The position numbers were made by a program, and so were the translations under genes. From CAKSHP01 sp045636325 (GTDB lineage: Bacteria > Bacillota > Clostridia > UBA1381 > UMGS1253), in the NCBI GenBank assembly GCA_045636325.1, contig JAZTXH010000010.1, forward strand, positions 43,109-107,108: a stretch of 64,000 bases of DNA, in the 5' to 3' direction. Of the stretch, positions 53,129-62,937 are shown piece after piece. The notes beneath the pieces are model-generated. The model did not search any database. It saw only the letters and a list, made by a program, of their open reading frames with translations, and had not been told where the DNA came from. How positions within the stretch are numbered: the first letter of the stretch is position 1; each line of letters opens with the position of its first letter.

Positions 53129-55067
53129 ATTTTATATTACAACTGCCATAGCGTACACATCAAGGAAACCTCATATCGGCAACACATATGAAGTTGTTTT
53201 GACAGATGCTATAGCAAGATTTAAAAGAAAAGAAGGTAAGGATGTTTTTTTTCTTACGGGAACTGACGAGCATGGTCAGAAAATTCAGCAGGCAGCAGAG
53301 GAGGCAGGTATTACTCCCAAGCAGTATGTTGACAATGTTGCAGGAGAAATAAGAAATATATGGGACCTTATGGAGTCTTCTTATGATGGATTTATCCGCA
53401 CAACTGATGAGCAGCATGAAAAGGTTGTTAAAAAGATTTTCAAAAAGCTCTACGACCAGGGGGATATTTATAAAGGCGAATACGAAGGTTTATACTGCGT
53501 GCCCTGTGAATCATTCTTTACACAGTCACAGTTGGTAGACGGTTGCTGCCCTGATTGCGGCAGACCCGTTACTCCCACAAAAGAAACTGCATACTTTTTC
53601 AGAATGAGCAAATATCAGGACAGACTTATGAAGCATATTGAAGAAAATCCTGATTTTATTCAGCCTGAGTCCCGCAAAAGAGAAATGGTAAATAACTTCT
53701 TAAAACCCGGTCTTCAGGATTTGTGTGTATCACGTTCCACCTTTACATGGGGCGTTCAGGTAGATTTTGACCCTGAGCACGTTATATATGTATGGATAGA
53801 TGCACTTTCGAACTATATTACAGCTCTTGGCTATGACCCTGACGGTTCTTCTGACCTTTATAAAAAATACTGGCCATGTGATGTTCACATTATAGGAAAG
53901 GATATTCTTCGTTTCCACACTATTTACTGGCCTATTCTTCTTATGGCATTAGGTGAGCCTCTTCCAAAGCAGATATTCGGTCATCCTTGGCTACTGTCGG
54001 GAATGGATAAGATGAGTAAGTCAAGAGGAAACGTTATGTATGCTGATGACTTAGCAGAGCTTTTCGGCATTGAAGCTATAAGATACTATCTTTTATCTGA
54101 AATGCCCTTCGGTGCAGACGGAACTATAACTTATGAAACAATTATCAGCCGGTTTAATTCTGATTTGGCAAATACTCTTGGCAACCTTGTAAACAGAACG
54201 GTTGCCATGGTTACAAAATATTTTGAAGGCACAATTCCTGCCGCACTTAACAAAACCGAAGAAGATTTGAATTTGGCAGCTTGTTGTGAAAATGCAACAA
54301 AAACCGTTATTGATAAAATGGCAGAGCTTCGTGTGGCAGATGCCCTGGAGGCAATAATGAATCTTGCAAGGAGGAGTAATAAATATATAGACGAAACTGC
54401 CCCCTGGGTGCTTGCAAAGGACGAGTCGCAAAAAGGAAGGCTTGGCAGTGTAATGTATAACCTTATTGAAGCAATAAGAGTTATTGCTGTGCTTTTAGAG
54501 CCATTTATGCCGGAAACTGCAAATAAGATATTTACTCAGATTGGTGCAGAGGTTAAGTGTTTAGACAGCGCAAAAACATTCGGTGCAACTGCGGCAGGCA
54601 CAAAGGTAGGGGAGGCAACACCCTTGTTTGTTCGCCTTGACGAGAAAAAGAAGCTTGAAGAAATAGAAGCGTTTAACAATAAAAAATATCCCAAGCAGGA
54701 AGAAAAGAAAGATAGGAAGCCTGCAAAGGAAGAAGAAAATAAATCAGAAATTACTATTGACGATTTTGCAAAGCTTAATTTGAGAGTCGCAAAGGTATTA
54801 AGCGCAGAAAGAATTGAAGGTGCAGACAAGCTTTATAAGCTTATGGTTGACCTTGGCGAAGAAAAACGTCAGATTGTATCAGGCCTTGCAAAGCATTACA
54901 GCGCAGACGAGCTTGTTGGCAAAAATGTTATAGTAATTGCAAACCTGAAGCCGGTTAAATTAAGAGGTGTTGATTCTTACGGAATGATACTTGCGGCATC
55001 AGATGATAAAAATCTAAAGATTTGTACTGTGGACGGCGACATTGAAAGCGGCTCGCAGGTCAGATAG
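53121..55067 (+). CDS. metG: Methionyl-tRNA synthetase
   Basis: 648 residues. HIGN (HIGH-type) near residue 15, zinc cysteines in CVPCES and CCPDCGRP, KMSKS in DKMSKSRGN, and a C-terminal tRNA-binding OB domain (about 540-648, LRVAKVLSAERIEGADKLYKL). Start ATG 53121 after AAAGGTG, inside the end of the previous gene. The longer frame to 53055 is unused. Confidence 0.97.
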   Translation, partial: DNKFYITTAIAYTSRKPHIGNTYEVVLTDAIARFKRKEGKDVFFLTGTDEHGQKIQQAAEEAGITPKQYVDNVAGEIRNIWDLMESSYDGFIRTTDEQHEKVVKKIFKKLYDQGDIYKGEYEGLYCVPCESFFTQSQLVDGCCPDCGRPVTPTKETAYFFRMSKYQDRLMKHIEENPDFIQPESRKREMVNNFLKPGLQDLCVSRSTFTWGVQVDFDPEHVIYVWIDALSNYITALGYDPDGSSDLYKKYWPCDVHIIGKDILRFHTIYWPILLMALGEPLPKQIFGHPWLLSGMDKMSKSRGNVMYADDLAELFGIEAIRYYLLSEMPFGADGTITYETIISRFNSDLANTLGNLVNRTVAMVTKYFEGTIPAALNKTEEDLNLAACCENATKTVIDKMAELRVADALEAIMNLARRSNKYIDETAPWVLAKDESQKGRLGSVMYNLIEAIRVIAVLLEPFMPETANKIFTQIGAEVKCLDSAKTFGATAAGTKVGEATPLFVRLDEKKKLEEIEAFNNKKYPKQEEKKDRKPAKEEENKSEITIDDFAKLNLRVAKVLSAERIEGADKLYKLMVDLGEEKRQIVSGLAKHYSADELVGKNVIVIANLKPVKLRGVDSYGMILAASDDKNLKICTVDGDIESGSQVR

Positions 55068-55099
55068 GCTTTCCGCCTAAGAAAAGAGGTAAATAAAAA

Positions 55100-57742
55100 A
55101 TGCAAAAATTAGGATTAAACGAAATTCGTGAAAAGTTTTTAAGCTTTTATCAGACTAAAAAAGACCATTACCGTATGCCAAGTTTTCCGCTTGTGCCACA
55201 GGATGATGCCAGCCTTCTTTTGATAAACTCAGGTATGGCACCTCTAAAGCCTTTCTTTACAGGCGCTAAAACTCCGCCGTCAAAGAGAGCAACCACATGC
55301 CAGAAGTGTATTCGTACACCCGATATTGAGCGTGTTGGTAAAACTGCACGTCATGGCACATTCTTTGAAATGCTTGGTAACTTTTCTTTCGGTGATTACT
55401 TTAAGAAAGAAGCTACAGCGTGGGCGTGGGAATTTATAACAAAAGAGTTAGAGCTTCCCTTGGACAAGCTGTGGATTACAATTTATGAAGAAGATGATGA
55501 AGCCTTTGATATCTGGACACAGAACGTTGGTATTCCCGCTGAAAAAATTGTGAGAATGGGTAAGGAAGATAACTTCTGGGAAATCGGAACAGGTCCTTGC
55601 GGCCCCTGTTCTGAAATATATTTTGACCGCGGCGTAGAAAACGGTTGCGGCAAGCCCGACTGTGCAGTAGGATGTGATTGCGACAGATTTGTTGAGTTCT
55701 GGAATTTAGTATTTACTCAGTTTGAAAAAGGCGATAACGGTGAATATCACAGACTTGCGCACCCCAACATTGATACGGGCATGGGTCTTGAAAGACTTGC
55801 ATCAATTATGCAGGGGGTTTCTTCACTTTTTGATGTTGACACAGTGCAGAATATAATGAAGCATATTGCAAAGCTTGCAAATGTTACATACGGAAAAGAC
55901 CATGATACAGACGTATCACTTCGTGTTGTAACAGACCATATCAGAAGCACGACTTTTCTTGTGTCTGACGGTGTTGTTCCATCAAATGAAGGAAGAGGTT
56001 ATGTTTTAAGAAGGCTTCTTCGCCGTGCTGCACGTCACGGAAGACTTTTGGGTATTGATGGAGCATTCTTAAGTGATGTTGCACTTACAGTTATCGGTGA
56101 GTCAAAGCAGGCATATCCAGAACTTGAAGAAAAGAGAGAATATATTCAGAAAGTTATTGCAATCGAAGAAGAAAGATTTGAAAAAACAATCAATCAGGGC
56201 CTTGAAATTCTTTCGGAAATGATTGCAGACCTTGAAGCTAAAGATTTAAAACAGCTTGACGGTGCAAGCTGCTTTAAGCTTTATGATACTTATGGATTCC
56301 CTATTGATTTAACAAAAGAAATTTTGGCTGAAAAGGGCATGGATGCTGCTGAAGAAGATTTTGCAAAAGAAATGGATGCTCAGCGTACAAGGGCACGTGA
56401 GGGAAGAAACGTAGGCGAAGATGCGGCTTGGAGTGAAAATGTTTATTCACAGCTTGACAAGTCTATTACAACAGTATTTGAAGGCTACGAAAAAGATGAA
56501 ACAGAGGGTAGGGTTATCGCACTTGTATCTGGTGATGAAATAGTTGAGTCAATCGGTACAGGCGAGAGCGCAAACGTTATTTTTGACAGAACCGTATTCT
56601 ATGCAGAAAGCGGCGGTCAGGAAGGTGACAGTGGCGTTATAGAGGGCAAAAACTTTAAAATGAAGGTTTTAAACACCACAAAAGTTGGAGACGGAAAAAT
56701 TCTTCACACAGGTGTTGTTGAAAAGGGTGTTATATCTTTAGGTGACAGTGCAACTTTAAAATATGATTTAGAAAAAAGAATTGCAACATCACGAAACCAC
56801 TCTGTTACTCACCTTCTTCATAAAGCGCTTCGTGAAACACTTGGTGTTCACGTTGCTCAGGCAGGTTCATCAGTAAATGCTGACAGACTTCGTTTTGACT
56901 TTTCACATTTCAGTGCAATGAGCAAAGAAGAAATAGAAACAGTTGAAGCAAAGGTTAACGAAATGATTTTAGCGGCTCTCTCCATTGAAACAAAAGAAAT
57001 GAGCATTGAAGAGGCTAAAAAGCTTGGTGCTATGGCTTTGTTTGGTGAAAAATACGGCGCAACAGTTCGCGTGGTAAAAATGGGAGATTATTCAACAGAG
57101 CTATGCGGTGGCACACATCTTACAAACAGTGCCGTTGCAGGTATGTTTAAGCTTATTTCAGAAACAGGAGTTGCAGCAGGTGTTCGCCGTATTGAAGGTG
57201 TAACTGGATTTGGTGCATACAAATATATGAAAGACAATCAAAAGCTTATTGAGGATGCCTCAGACGTTATAAAAGCAAATCCTGCAGACCTTACAGAAAA
57301 GGTTAAGGCACTATTTGATGAGCTTAAGGCAAGTACAAAAACAATAGAGCAGCTTCGTAGTAAACTTGCCGGCTCTCGGGTTGACGATATTCTTAAAGGT
57401 GGCAAGGATGTTGGCGGCATTACAGTTTACACAGCAAAGCTTGATGGTGTTGGACCTGCTGATTTAAGAACTTTGGGCGACTCTGTAAAGGACAAGCTAA
57501 ATAATGCAATTTGCGTTCTTGCAGGTATTGCAGAAGGTAAAATCGGTTTTGCGGCAGTTGCATCAAAGGATGCAGTTGCAAAGGGCGTTCACTGTGGCAA
57601 GGTTGTAGGCGAGATTGCTAAAATTGCCGGCGGTGGCGGTGGTGGTAAGCCCGACAGCGCTCAGGCAGGCGGTAAAGATTTGTCAAGGGTTGATGAAGCT
57701 TTAGCACAGGTGCCTGTAACAGTTGAAGGTCAGATTAAATAA
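55100..57742 (+). CDS. alaS: Alanyl-tRNA synthetase
   Basis: 880 residues, full length. Aminoacylation domain (RTPDIERVGKTARHGTFFE), editing domain with HLLHKAL and CGGTHLTN metal ligands, and the DHHA1 glycine-rich end (GGGGGGKPDSAQAGG). Follows metG by 32 nt, so the two synthetases are probably co-transcribed. Confidence 0.97.
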   Translation: MQKLGLNEIREKFLSFYQTKKDHYRMPSFPLVPQDDASLLLINSGMAPLKPFFTGAKTPPSKRATTCQKCIRTPDIERVGKTARHGTFFEMLGNFSFGDYFKKEATAWAWEFITKELELPLDKLWITIYEEDDEAFDIWTQNVGIPAEKIVRMGKEDNFWEIGTGPCGPCSEIYFDRGVENGCGKPDCAVGCDCDRFVEFWNLVFTQFEKGDNGEYHRLAHPNIDTGMGLERLASIMQGVSSLFDVDTVQNIMKHIAKLANVTYGKDHDTDVSLRVVTDHIRSTTFLVSDGVVPSNEGRGYVLRRLLRRAARHGRLLGIDGAFLSDVALTVIGESKQAYPELEEKREYIQKVIAIEEERFEKTINQGLEILSEMIADLEAKDLKQLDGASCFKLYDTYGFPIDLTKEILAEKGMDAAEEDFAKEMDAQRTRAREGRNVGEDAAWSENVYSQLDKSITTVFEGYEKDETEGRVIALVSGDEIVESIGTGESANVIFDRTVFYAESGGQEGDSGVIEGKNFKMKVLNTTKVGDGKILHTGVVEKGVISLGDSATLKYDLEKRIATSRNHSVTHLLHKALRETLGVHVAQAGSSVNADRLRFDFSHFSAMSKEEIETVEAKVNEMILAALSIETKEMSIEEAKKLGAMALFGEKYGATVRVVKMGDYSTELCGGTHLTNSAVAGMFKLISETGVAAGVRRIEGVTGFGAYKYMKDNQKLIEDASDVIKANPADLTEKVKALFDELKASTKTIEQLRSKLAGSRVDDILKGGKDVGGITVYTAKLDGVGPADLRTLGDSVKDKLNNAICVLAGIAEGKIGFAAVASKDAVAKGVHCGKVVGEIAKIAGGGGGGKPDSAQAGGKDLSRVDEALAQVPVTVEGQIK

Positions 57743-57830
57743 AAAATCAGGGGAATTTCCGGTGGGTTCAGTTTCTGGGCACACCGGATACTTGAATTCG
57801 TTAAAATAAATTGAAAAGAGGGAGTAAATT

Positions 57831-58175
57831 ATGTCAGATTGTTTATTTTGCAAAATAATTGATGGCGAGATTCCGTCAAAGAAGGTTTATGAAGATGAAA
57901 TGATTTACGCATTTGAAGACATAAATCCGCAGGCACCTGTTCACGTTTTGGTTGTGCCGAAGGTGCACATCTGTTGTGCAAATGAAATAAACTGCGAAAA
58001 TTCAAAATATGTGGCGCATATTTTTGAAAAAGCAGGAGAAATTGCAAGTCTGATGGGTATAAAGGATGCTGGCTACAGAATTATAAATAATTGCGGTAAA
58101 AACGCAGGTCAGACGGTTTTCCATTTGCATTTTCATATTCTTGGAGGAAAAGATATGGGCGAAAAGCTTGTGTAA
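57831..58175 (+). CDS. hinT: HIT-family hydrolase (HinT-like)
   Basis: 114 residues. Begins CLFCKIIDGEIPSKKVYED; the histidine triad is FHLHFHILGG. It hydrolyses AMP-lysine or related nucleotide conjugates. GAGGGAG precedes the ATG. It lies 15 nt before the stalk-domain gene. Confidence 0.93.
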   Translation: MSDCLFCKIIDGEIPSKKVYEDEMIYAFEDINPQAPVHVLVVPKVHICCANEINCENSKYVAHIFEKAGEIASLMGIKDAGYRIINNCGKNAGQTVFHLHFHILGGKDMGEKLV

Positions 58176-58190
58176 GGAGTGAACTGAACT

Positions 58191-59156
58191 ATGAAAAAGA
58201 TTGTAAAAGTATTGCTTTTGTGTGCATTGGTTTTAGGCGTGCTCGGCAGCTTTAATCTGTGCTTTGCATCAGAAAGAATTGCAGTTTCTTTAGACGGAAA
58301 GATTCTTTCATTTGACCAGAATCCAATTATTACTGAGGGCAGAACATTAGTGCCTTTGCGCGGTATATTTGAAGCAATGGGTGCAGAAGTTTTGTGGGAT
58401 GAAGATGCAAGATGCGTAAGTGCAAAAAAAGATGGCACTGAAATTAAGCTTACCATAGGTGAAAACGTTATATATAAAAACGGTGAAGCTATTAGCCTTG
58501 ACGTTCCTACACAGATAGTTAATTCAAGAACTCTTGTGCCTGTAAGGGCGGTTTCTGAAAGTCTTGGGGCATTTGTTTCGTGGAACGATGCAGAAAGAAA
58601 GGTAGTTATAAATTCTGATGCACTTTTGGGTGCGACACTTGCAAAGCTTGAACAAACAGAAGAAATAGTTTTAGAGGCTGAGGGTAAAATCACATACACA
58701 CTTCTTCCTTTTGATGTGAAAATCAAGGGCGGAGTTGATTTTAAAAATGAAAAGGCATTTTTAAAGTATACAGCATCTGCCTTGCTTGCATCTGCAAGTG
58801 GTGATATGGTATATGGCAATGGCAAGATTTATACAAAAACCAATGAAGGTACCGAAATCAAAGATGCATCAGATATTGAAATGCTTTTTGACCTTTCATG
58901 TGATGCGGCAGATTATACTTTAGCTGAAGAGACTGAAAAAGCGGCAGTTTATATTGCAGATGCCCTGCTTAATGGTCAGGAAATTTCGGCAACTGTTATT
59001 CTTGATAAGGCATTAAATGAATTTACAAAAATAAGTGTTTCAAAAGATGTTTTAGAAAAATTTGCAGATGGCTTTAAAATTACATCGGATTTTGAAGCTG
59101 AGATAAAATATAATACAGGCGATACGATTAAAGCATGGAACGAATTTGAAAAATAA
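58191..59156 (+). CDS. Secreted copper-amine-oxidase-like stalk-domain protein
   Basis: 321 residues. Signal peptide (about 1-27, LLLCALVLGVLGSFNLCFA), then the CuAO_N-type stalk module with GRTLVPLRGIFEAMGAEVLW and NSRTLVPVRAVSESLGAFV (about 45-140). The C-terminal half is unrecognised, beta-rich. Such modules are common in exported Clostridia proteins. The broken copy at 21697 belongs to the same family. Confidence 0.85.
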   Translation: MKKIVKVLLLCALVLGVLGSFNLCFASERIAVSLDGKILSFDQNPIITEGRTLVPLRGIFEAMGAEVLWDEDARCVSAKKDGTEIKLTIGENVIYKNGEAISLDVPTQIVNSRTLVPVRAVSESLGAFVSWNDAERKVVINSDALLGATLAKLEQTEEIVLEAEGKITYTLLPFDVKIKGGVDFKNEKAFLKYTASALLASASGDMVYGNGKIYTKTNEGTEIKDASDIEMLFDLSCDAADYTLAEETEKAAVYIADALLNGQEISATVILDKALNEFTKISVSKDVLEKFADGFKITSDFEAEIKYNTGDTIKAWNEFEK

Positions 59157-59199
59157 AAAAATACGGACAAAACATTTTATCGTTTTGCCCGTATTTTTT
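59157..59199. terminator. Bidirectional terminator
   Basis: AAAAAATACGG.CAAAAC pairs with GTTTTG.CCGTATTTTTT. It lies between the stalk-domain gene and the convergent acyl-CoA ligase. Confidence 0.8.
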
Positions 59200-60832
59200 A
59201 TGCTTTAAACTGGCTTTCGACCAGATTTTCACTGCAATACATTTTTCTAAGCTTCGGTTTTTCAATCTTACCTGTAGGATTTCTTGGTACATCTGCAAAA
59301 ATAATTTTCTGAGGTCTTTTGTATCTTGGAAGACCCAGGCAAAATTCATTTAACTGCTCTTCTGTAAGGCTTGCACCTTCTTTGATTTCTACAATGGCAG
59401 CTGCAATTTCGCCAAGTCTTTTATGAGGAAGACCGATAACCGCAACGTCTTTTACCGCATCGTTAGACCTGATAAAATCTTCAATTTGAACTGGATACAG
59501 ATTTTCACCGCCAGTAATGATAACGTCTTTTTTGCGGTCAACAAGATAGATAAAGCCTTCACTGTCTTCCATTGCCATATCACCGGTATAAAGCCAACCG
59601 TCATGCAAAACAGCATTGGTAGCAATTTCGTCTTTATAATAACATTTCATAACACCGGGACCTTTTACTGCAAGTTCACCCACGTCTCCACGATTAACTG
59701 TGTTACCGTTTTCGTCAATTATTTTAACTTCCCAGCCGTAGCCTGCAACACCGATAGCGCCAACTTTATGTATATTTTCCACACCAAGGTGTACACATCC
59801 GGGGCCGATTGATTCACTAAGACCATAGTTTGTATCATAGTCGTGTTCGGGGAACAGCTCTTTCCAACGCTTTATAAGGCTTGTAGGAACGGGCTGTGCA
59901 CCGATGTGCATAAGTCTCCATTTTGACAAATCGTATTTTGAAAGGTCTATATCACCGCGGTCAATTGCATCTAAAATATCCTGAGCCCACGGCACTAAAA
60001 GCCATACTATGCTGCAGCTTTCGCTTGAGGCTGTGCTTATAATTGTTTCAGGTTTTATGCCTTTTAAAAGCACTGCCTTTCCGCCAACTAAAAGACTTCC
60101 GAACCAATGCATTTTTGCGCCGGTATGGTAAAGGGGCGGTATGCATAAGAATACATCATCGTGAGTCTGACCATGGTGATTCTGCTCTACTCTGCAGGAA
60201 TGAACCAAAGCTGCATGAGAATGGAGTATTGCTTTTGGGAAACCCGTTGTGCCGCTTGAAAAATAGATAGCCGCATCGTCTTCATCAGTAAGCTTGATGT
60301 CAGGCTTTGAAGAAGAAAAGTTTGCAGCTAAATGCAGATAGTTTTCTGCAAATGTGGGGCAGTTGTCGCCAACATAAAACAAAAGCTTAACCTTGGGCAT
60401 TTTGTCACATATTTCTTCCATACGACCGATAAATTCAGGACCAAAAATTAAAGCATCTACGTCTGCTAAATCAACGCAGTATGCAATTTCGTCTGATGAA
60501 TATCTGTAATTTAAAGGTACCGCCAGGGCACCCGCCTTTAATATACCAAAATAAACCGGAAGCCACTCTAAACTGTTCATAAGAAGAATTGCAACCCTGT
60601 CACCTTTTTTTATTCCGCGGCTTATAAGCAGATTAGCACAGCGGTTTGCCTTTTCTTCAAAAACACTCCAGGTAATTTCTCTGCGGTAATTCTGAGTGCT
60701 TCCTGATTCAATAAGTTCATACTCTCGCCATGTAACACGGCGGATTTCTTTAACCTCAGGGTTAATTTCAACAAGCGCCGTTTCGCTACCGTACTTCAAT
60801 GCATTTGTTTCCAAAAATTCTGTAATTGGCAT
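59198..60832 (-). CDS. AMP-dependent acyl-CoA ligase (ANL superfamily)
   Basis: 544 residues. P-loop YFSSGTTGFPKAILHSH, then YGLSES, DGWLYTGDMA and the catalytic Lys in NPTGKI. The N-terminal ~55 residues contain an extra duplication-like WREYE/WSVFE stretch. It activates a carboxylic acid, perhaps a fatty or aromatic acid; the substrate is unknown. It stands alone. Confidence 0.9.
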   Translation of the reverse strand: MPITEFLETNALKYGSETALVEINPEVKEIRRVTWREYELIESGSTQNYRREITWSVFEEKANRCANLLISRGIKKGDRVAILLMNSLEWLPVYFGILKAGALAVPLNYRYSSDEIAYCVDLADVDALIFGPEFIGRMEEICDKMPKVKLLFYVGDNCPTFAENYLHLAANFSSSKPDIKLTDEDDAAIYFSSGTTGFPKAILHSHAALVHSCRVEQNHHGQTHDDVFLCIPPLYHTGAKMHWFGSLLVGGKAVLLKGIKPETIISTASSESCSIVWLLVPWAQDILDAIDRGDIDLSKYDLSKWRLMHIGAQPVPTSLIKRWKELFPEHDYDTNYGLSESIGPGCVHLGVENIHKVGAIGVAGYGWEVKIIDENGNTVNRGDVGELAVKGPGVMKCYYKDEIATNAVLHDGWLYTGDMAMEDSEGFIYLVDRKKDVIITGGENLYPVQIEDFIRSNDAVKDVAVIGLPHKRLGEIAAAIVEIKEGASLTEEQLNEFCLGLPRYKRPQKIIFADVPRNPTGKIEKPKLRKMYCSENLVESQFKA

Positions 60833-60965
60833 AATAAAATACCTCTTTCGTCTATAATTTTGCGGCCTGCTACCATTTAACTGTCATACAATCTGACCGC
60901 AACATGACATACATCATATTGTAATACTTTTTTGCCCATTTGTCAAGCCAATGGGGCGTTTTAAT

Positions 60966-61508
60966 TCAAATATACAAAACACTGTTTTCCGTTATAATTG
61001 CATCCATTTTTATATCGTGAATGTCAGAATCAATTGTTTCAATAACCTGAAAATCATAACAAAGGCCTGCTTTAAACTCTTTCGTTTCGGCTAAAAGTCT
61101 GTCATAATAGCCTTTGCCAAAGCCTATTCTGTTTCCGCGTTTGTCAAAGCATATTCCCGGTACAACAATAAAATCAGGCTCATCAAAGCCTGCGGAAATC
61201 ACAGTTTCAGGCTCGTTTATGCCATAAGCTCCTTTTTTAAATTCACCATTAAATTCTGCAAGGGAAAGGGTGGTTGTTTCAATATTTGTTACAGGCAGCA
61301 ATATTCTTTTGCCTTTTTTTAAACAATCGAATATAATATATGAGGTGTCAACCTCACCAAAAGCAGACATATACACGCATACGCATTTTGCTTTTTTATA
61401 TTCTTCTGTATTAATGAGGTGATTACATGCCTTAATTGATGCAGACTGTTTTTCTTTATATTCTCTTCTTTTTTGTTTCATTTCCTGTCTTAATGCATTT
61501 TTATCCAT
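60966..61508 (-). CDS. 5-formyltetrahydrofolate cyclo-ligase
   Basis: 180 residues. Basic N-terminus (ALRQEMKQKRREYKEK), MSAFGEVDT and the ATP/folate loop IGFGKGYYDRLLAE. It recycles 5-formyl-THF. GGAG lies 8 nt before the ATG at 61508; an ATG at 61526 precedes the ribosome site. Own promoter at 61541. Confidence 0.93.
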   Translation of the reverse strand: MDKNALRQEMKQKRREYKEKQSASIKACNHLINTEEYKKAKCVCVYMSAFGEVDTSYIIFDCLKKGKRILLPVTNIETTTLSLAEFNGEFKKGAYGINEPETVISAGFDEPDFIVVPGICFDKRGNRIGFGKGYYDRLLAETKEFKAGLCYDFQVIETIDSDIHDIKMDAIITENSVLYI

Positions 61509-61540
61509 AACAATTACTCCATACATAATATTATAAGAGT

Positions 61541-61569
61541 AGTATACATTACTACATAATCTGTGTCAA
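61541..61569 (-). promoter_or_regulatory. Sigma-A promoter of the 5-FTHF cyclo-ligase
   Basis: On the minus strand: TTGACA (61564-61569), a 17-bp spacer, TATACT (61541-61546). Confidence 0.75.
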
Positions 61570-61580
61570 TAATGAATAAT

Positions 61581-61612
61581 AAAAAACGCCGCTAAGGACG
61601 ACGTTTTTTAAA
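61581..61612. terminator. Hairpin terminator
   Basis: AAAAAACG.CG pairs with CG.CGTTTTTT across a short loop, with T-rich flanks on both strands. It probably ends the leftward sugar-isomerase transcript, upstream of the 5-FTHF promoter. Confidence 0.65.
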
Positions 61613-61649
61613 TCAATTATATTTTTCTATTATTGCTTTAAGTTAGTCA

Positions 61650-61802
61650 CAGCAAAGCTTTGCCGTTTTCATAGGAGTAAAAGTTTTGTTTAAATGTTTT
61701 GCAATCGGGTATTTCATACCGCTCTTTTTTACAGCAAGGTCAATTATCCAAGCCAATCAAAAATGCATCATCTTCAAAAGAGTGAATTCTTACAGTATAA
61801 AT
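61650..61802 (-). other. Possible decayed coding sequence
   Basis: In the 320-nt gap upstream of the 5-FTHF gene, one minus-strand frame, interrupted by a single stop, reads YTVRIHSFEDDAFLIGLD and then ERYEIPDCKTFKQNFYSYEN. It has no start or ribosome site. It may be a gene remnant past the sugar isomerase; chance is possible. Confidence 0.2.
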
Positions 61803-61828
61803 TTAAAATCCAATAACTGGTTTTACTA

Positions 61829-62659
61829 TTATTTACACACTTCGTTTATAATATTTTCAATATATTTTTTTGCATCTTTAATTTCTGCATCACGATCAGC
61901 AGTTCCTTGAATTTCGTGTTCAATTGTAATGTCACCAGCATAACCGCTTTCGTGAAGCTGTGTGATAAGGTTCTTAAAATCAATTCCGCCAGTGCCGATT
62001 AACACCTGCTTGCCCGTGGGTTCGCCAAATTTTGCAGGGATTGAATCCTTTGCATGGAAGCCGAATACTCTAGGAAGAAGATGTTTTAATGCATCGTTGG
62101 CATTACCTCTGCCAGTTGAGTAGATGTTTGCGGGGTCGAAGTTTATACCAACGTTTTCATAACCGATTTCTGTTATAAGCATGCTCAAGGTTACGGGGAT
62201 TTCTTCGCCTGTTTCAAATGCGAAGAACTGACCTCTGTCCAAAAGCTTTTTGCATAAGGGTTTTAAGCCTTGAACTATTGCCAAATGGGTAGGGTCAAAG
62301 GGATTATCCGGCGTATAGCCAATGTGTGTTATAATAGTTTTAATTCCAAGAGCGTAAGCAAAATCTGCACCGCGCTCAAGGTCTTCAAGTCTTTTTTGTC
62401 TTATCCAGTCAGGCACAAGCCCCAATGTAGTATACATATGAGGATATGACCATATAACCGGACCTGTCCATCCGCACCAAAGGGCAGTGGGCTCAAAGTC
62501 AAGCTCAGCTAAAACCTTTTTTAAACCCTCAAGGTTTTCATATGTATAAAAATTCATATCCCACACAACAAGCTGACCGGACTTAAAGCCTAAGTCTACA
62601 GCATGTTTAATCTGCTTTTCATAATTCTGGTCTATATCAACCACTAATCCTACTCTCAT
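61829..62659 (-). CDS. Sugar phosphate isomerase/epimerase (TIM barrel)
   Basis: 276 residues. Xylose-isomerase-like/AP-endonuclease-2 fold. Metal ligand segments are FETGEEIP, NFDPANIY, FHAKDS and TIEHEI. LWCGWTGPV and HIGYTP shape the substrate pocket. Typical substrates are ketoses, inosose or related sugars; not resolved. AGGAGG precedes the ATG. It is divergent from an AraC regulator, its likely controller. Confidence 0.88.
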   Translation of the reverse strand: MRVGLVVDIDQNYEKQIKHAVDLGFKSGQLVVWDMNFYTYENLEGLKKVLAELDFEPTALWCGWTGPVIWSYPHMYTTLGLVPDWIRQKRLEDLERGADFAYALGIKTIITHIGYTPDNPFDPTHLAIVQGLKPLCKKLLDRGQFFAFETGEEIPVTLSMLITEIGYENVGINFDPANIYSTGRGNANDALKHLLPRVFGFHAKDSIPAKFGEPTGKQVLIGTGGIDFKNLITQLHESGYAGDITIEHEIQGTADRDAEIKDAKKYIENIINEVCK

Positions 62660-62707
62660 TTTTTATATCCTCCTTTATTGATTTTCAGGTATTAGTTTTC
62701 AAAATAT

Positions 62708-62720
62708 ACGGTCATACCGT
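62708..62720. promoter_or_regulatory. Short palindrome, possible operator
   Basis: ACGGT-cat-ACCGT is a perfect inverted repeat, 48 bp before the sugar-isomerase start. It may be the AraC-type site, or chance. The rest of 62660-62835 shows no gene. Confidence 0.25.
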
Positions 62721-62835
62721 TGTTGTCTGCTGATTTTTTACTGCGCACGCATAATTAACTTTGCGAATTTCTTGGGCAGACACATGCATACAAGCGTCTT
62801 ATTTTTCACTGCTTTTGAAAAATATTTAAAAAGTC

Positions 62836-62864
62836 TTGTATTTATCATAAGTTTATTGTAAAAT
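62836..62864 (+). promoter_or_regulatory. Possible promoter of the AraC regulator
   Basis: TTGTAT (62836-62841), a 17-bp spacer, TAAAAT (62859-62864). Confidence 0.5.
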
Positions 62865-62937
62865 AAAATTAGAATAAATGCAAGCATGATATTGACTTTA
62901 ATTTTTACTATATTGACTAAAAATAGGAGGTGACATT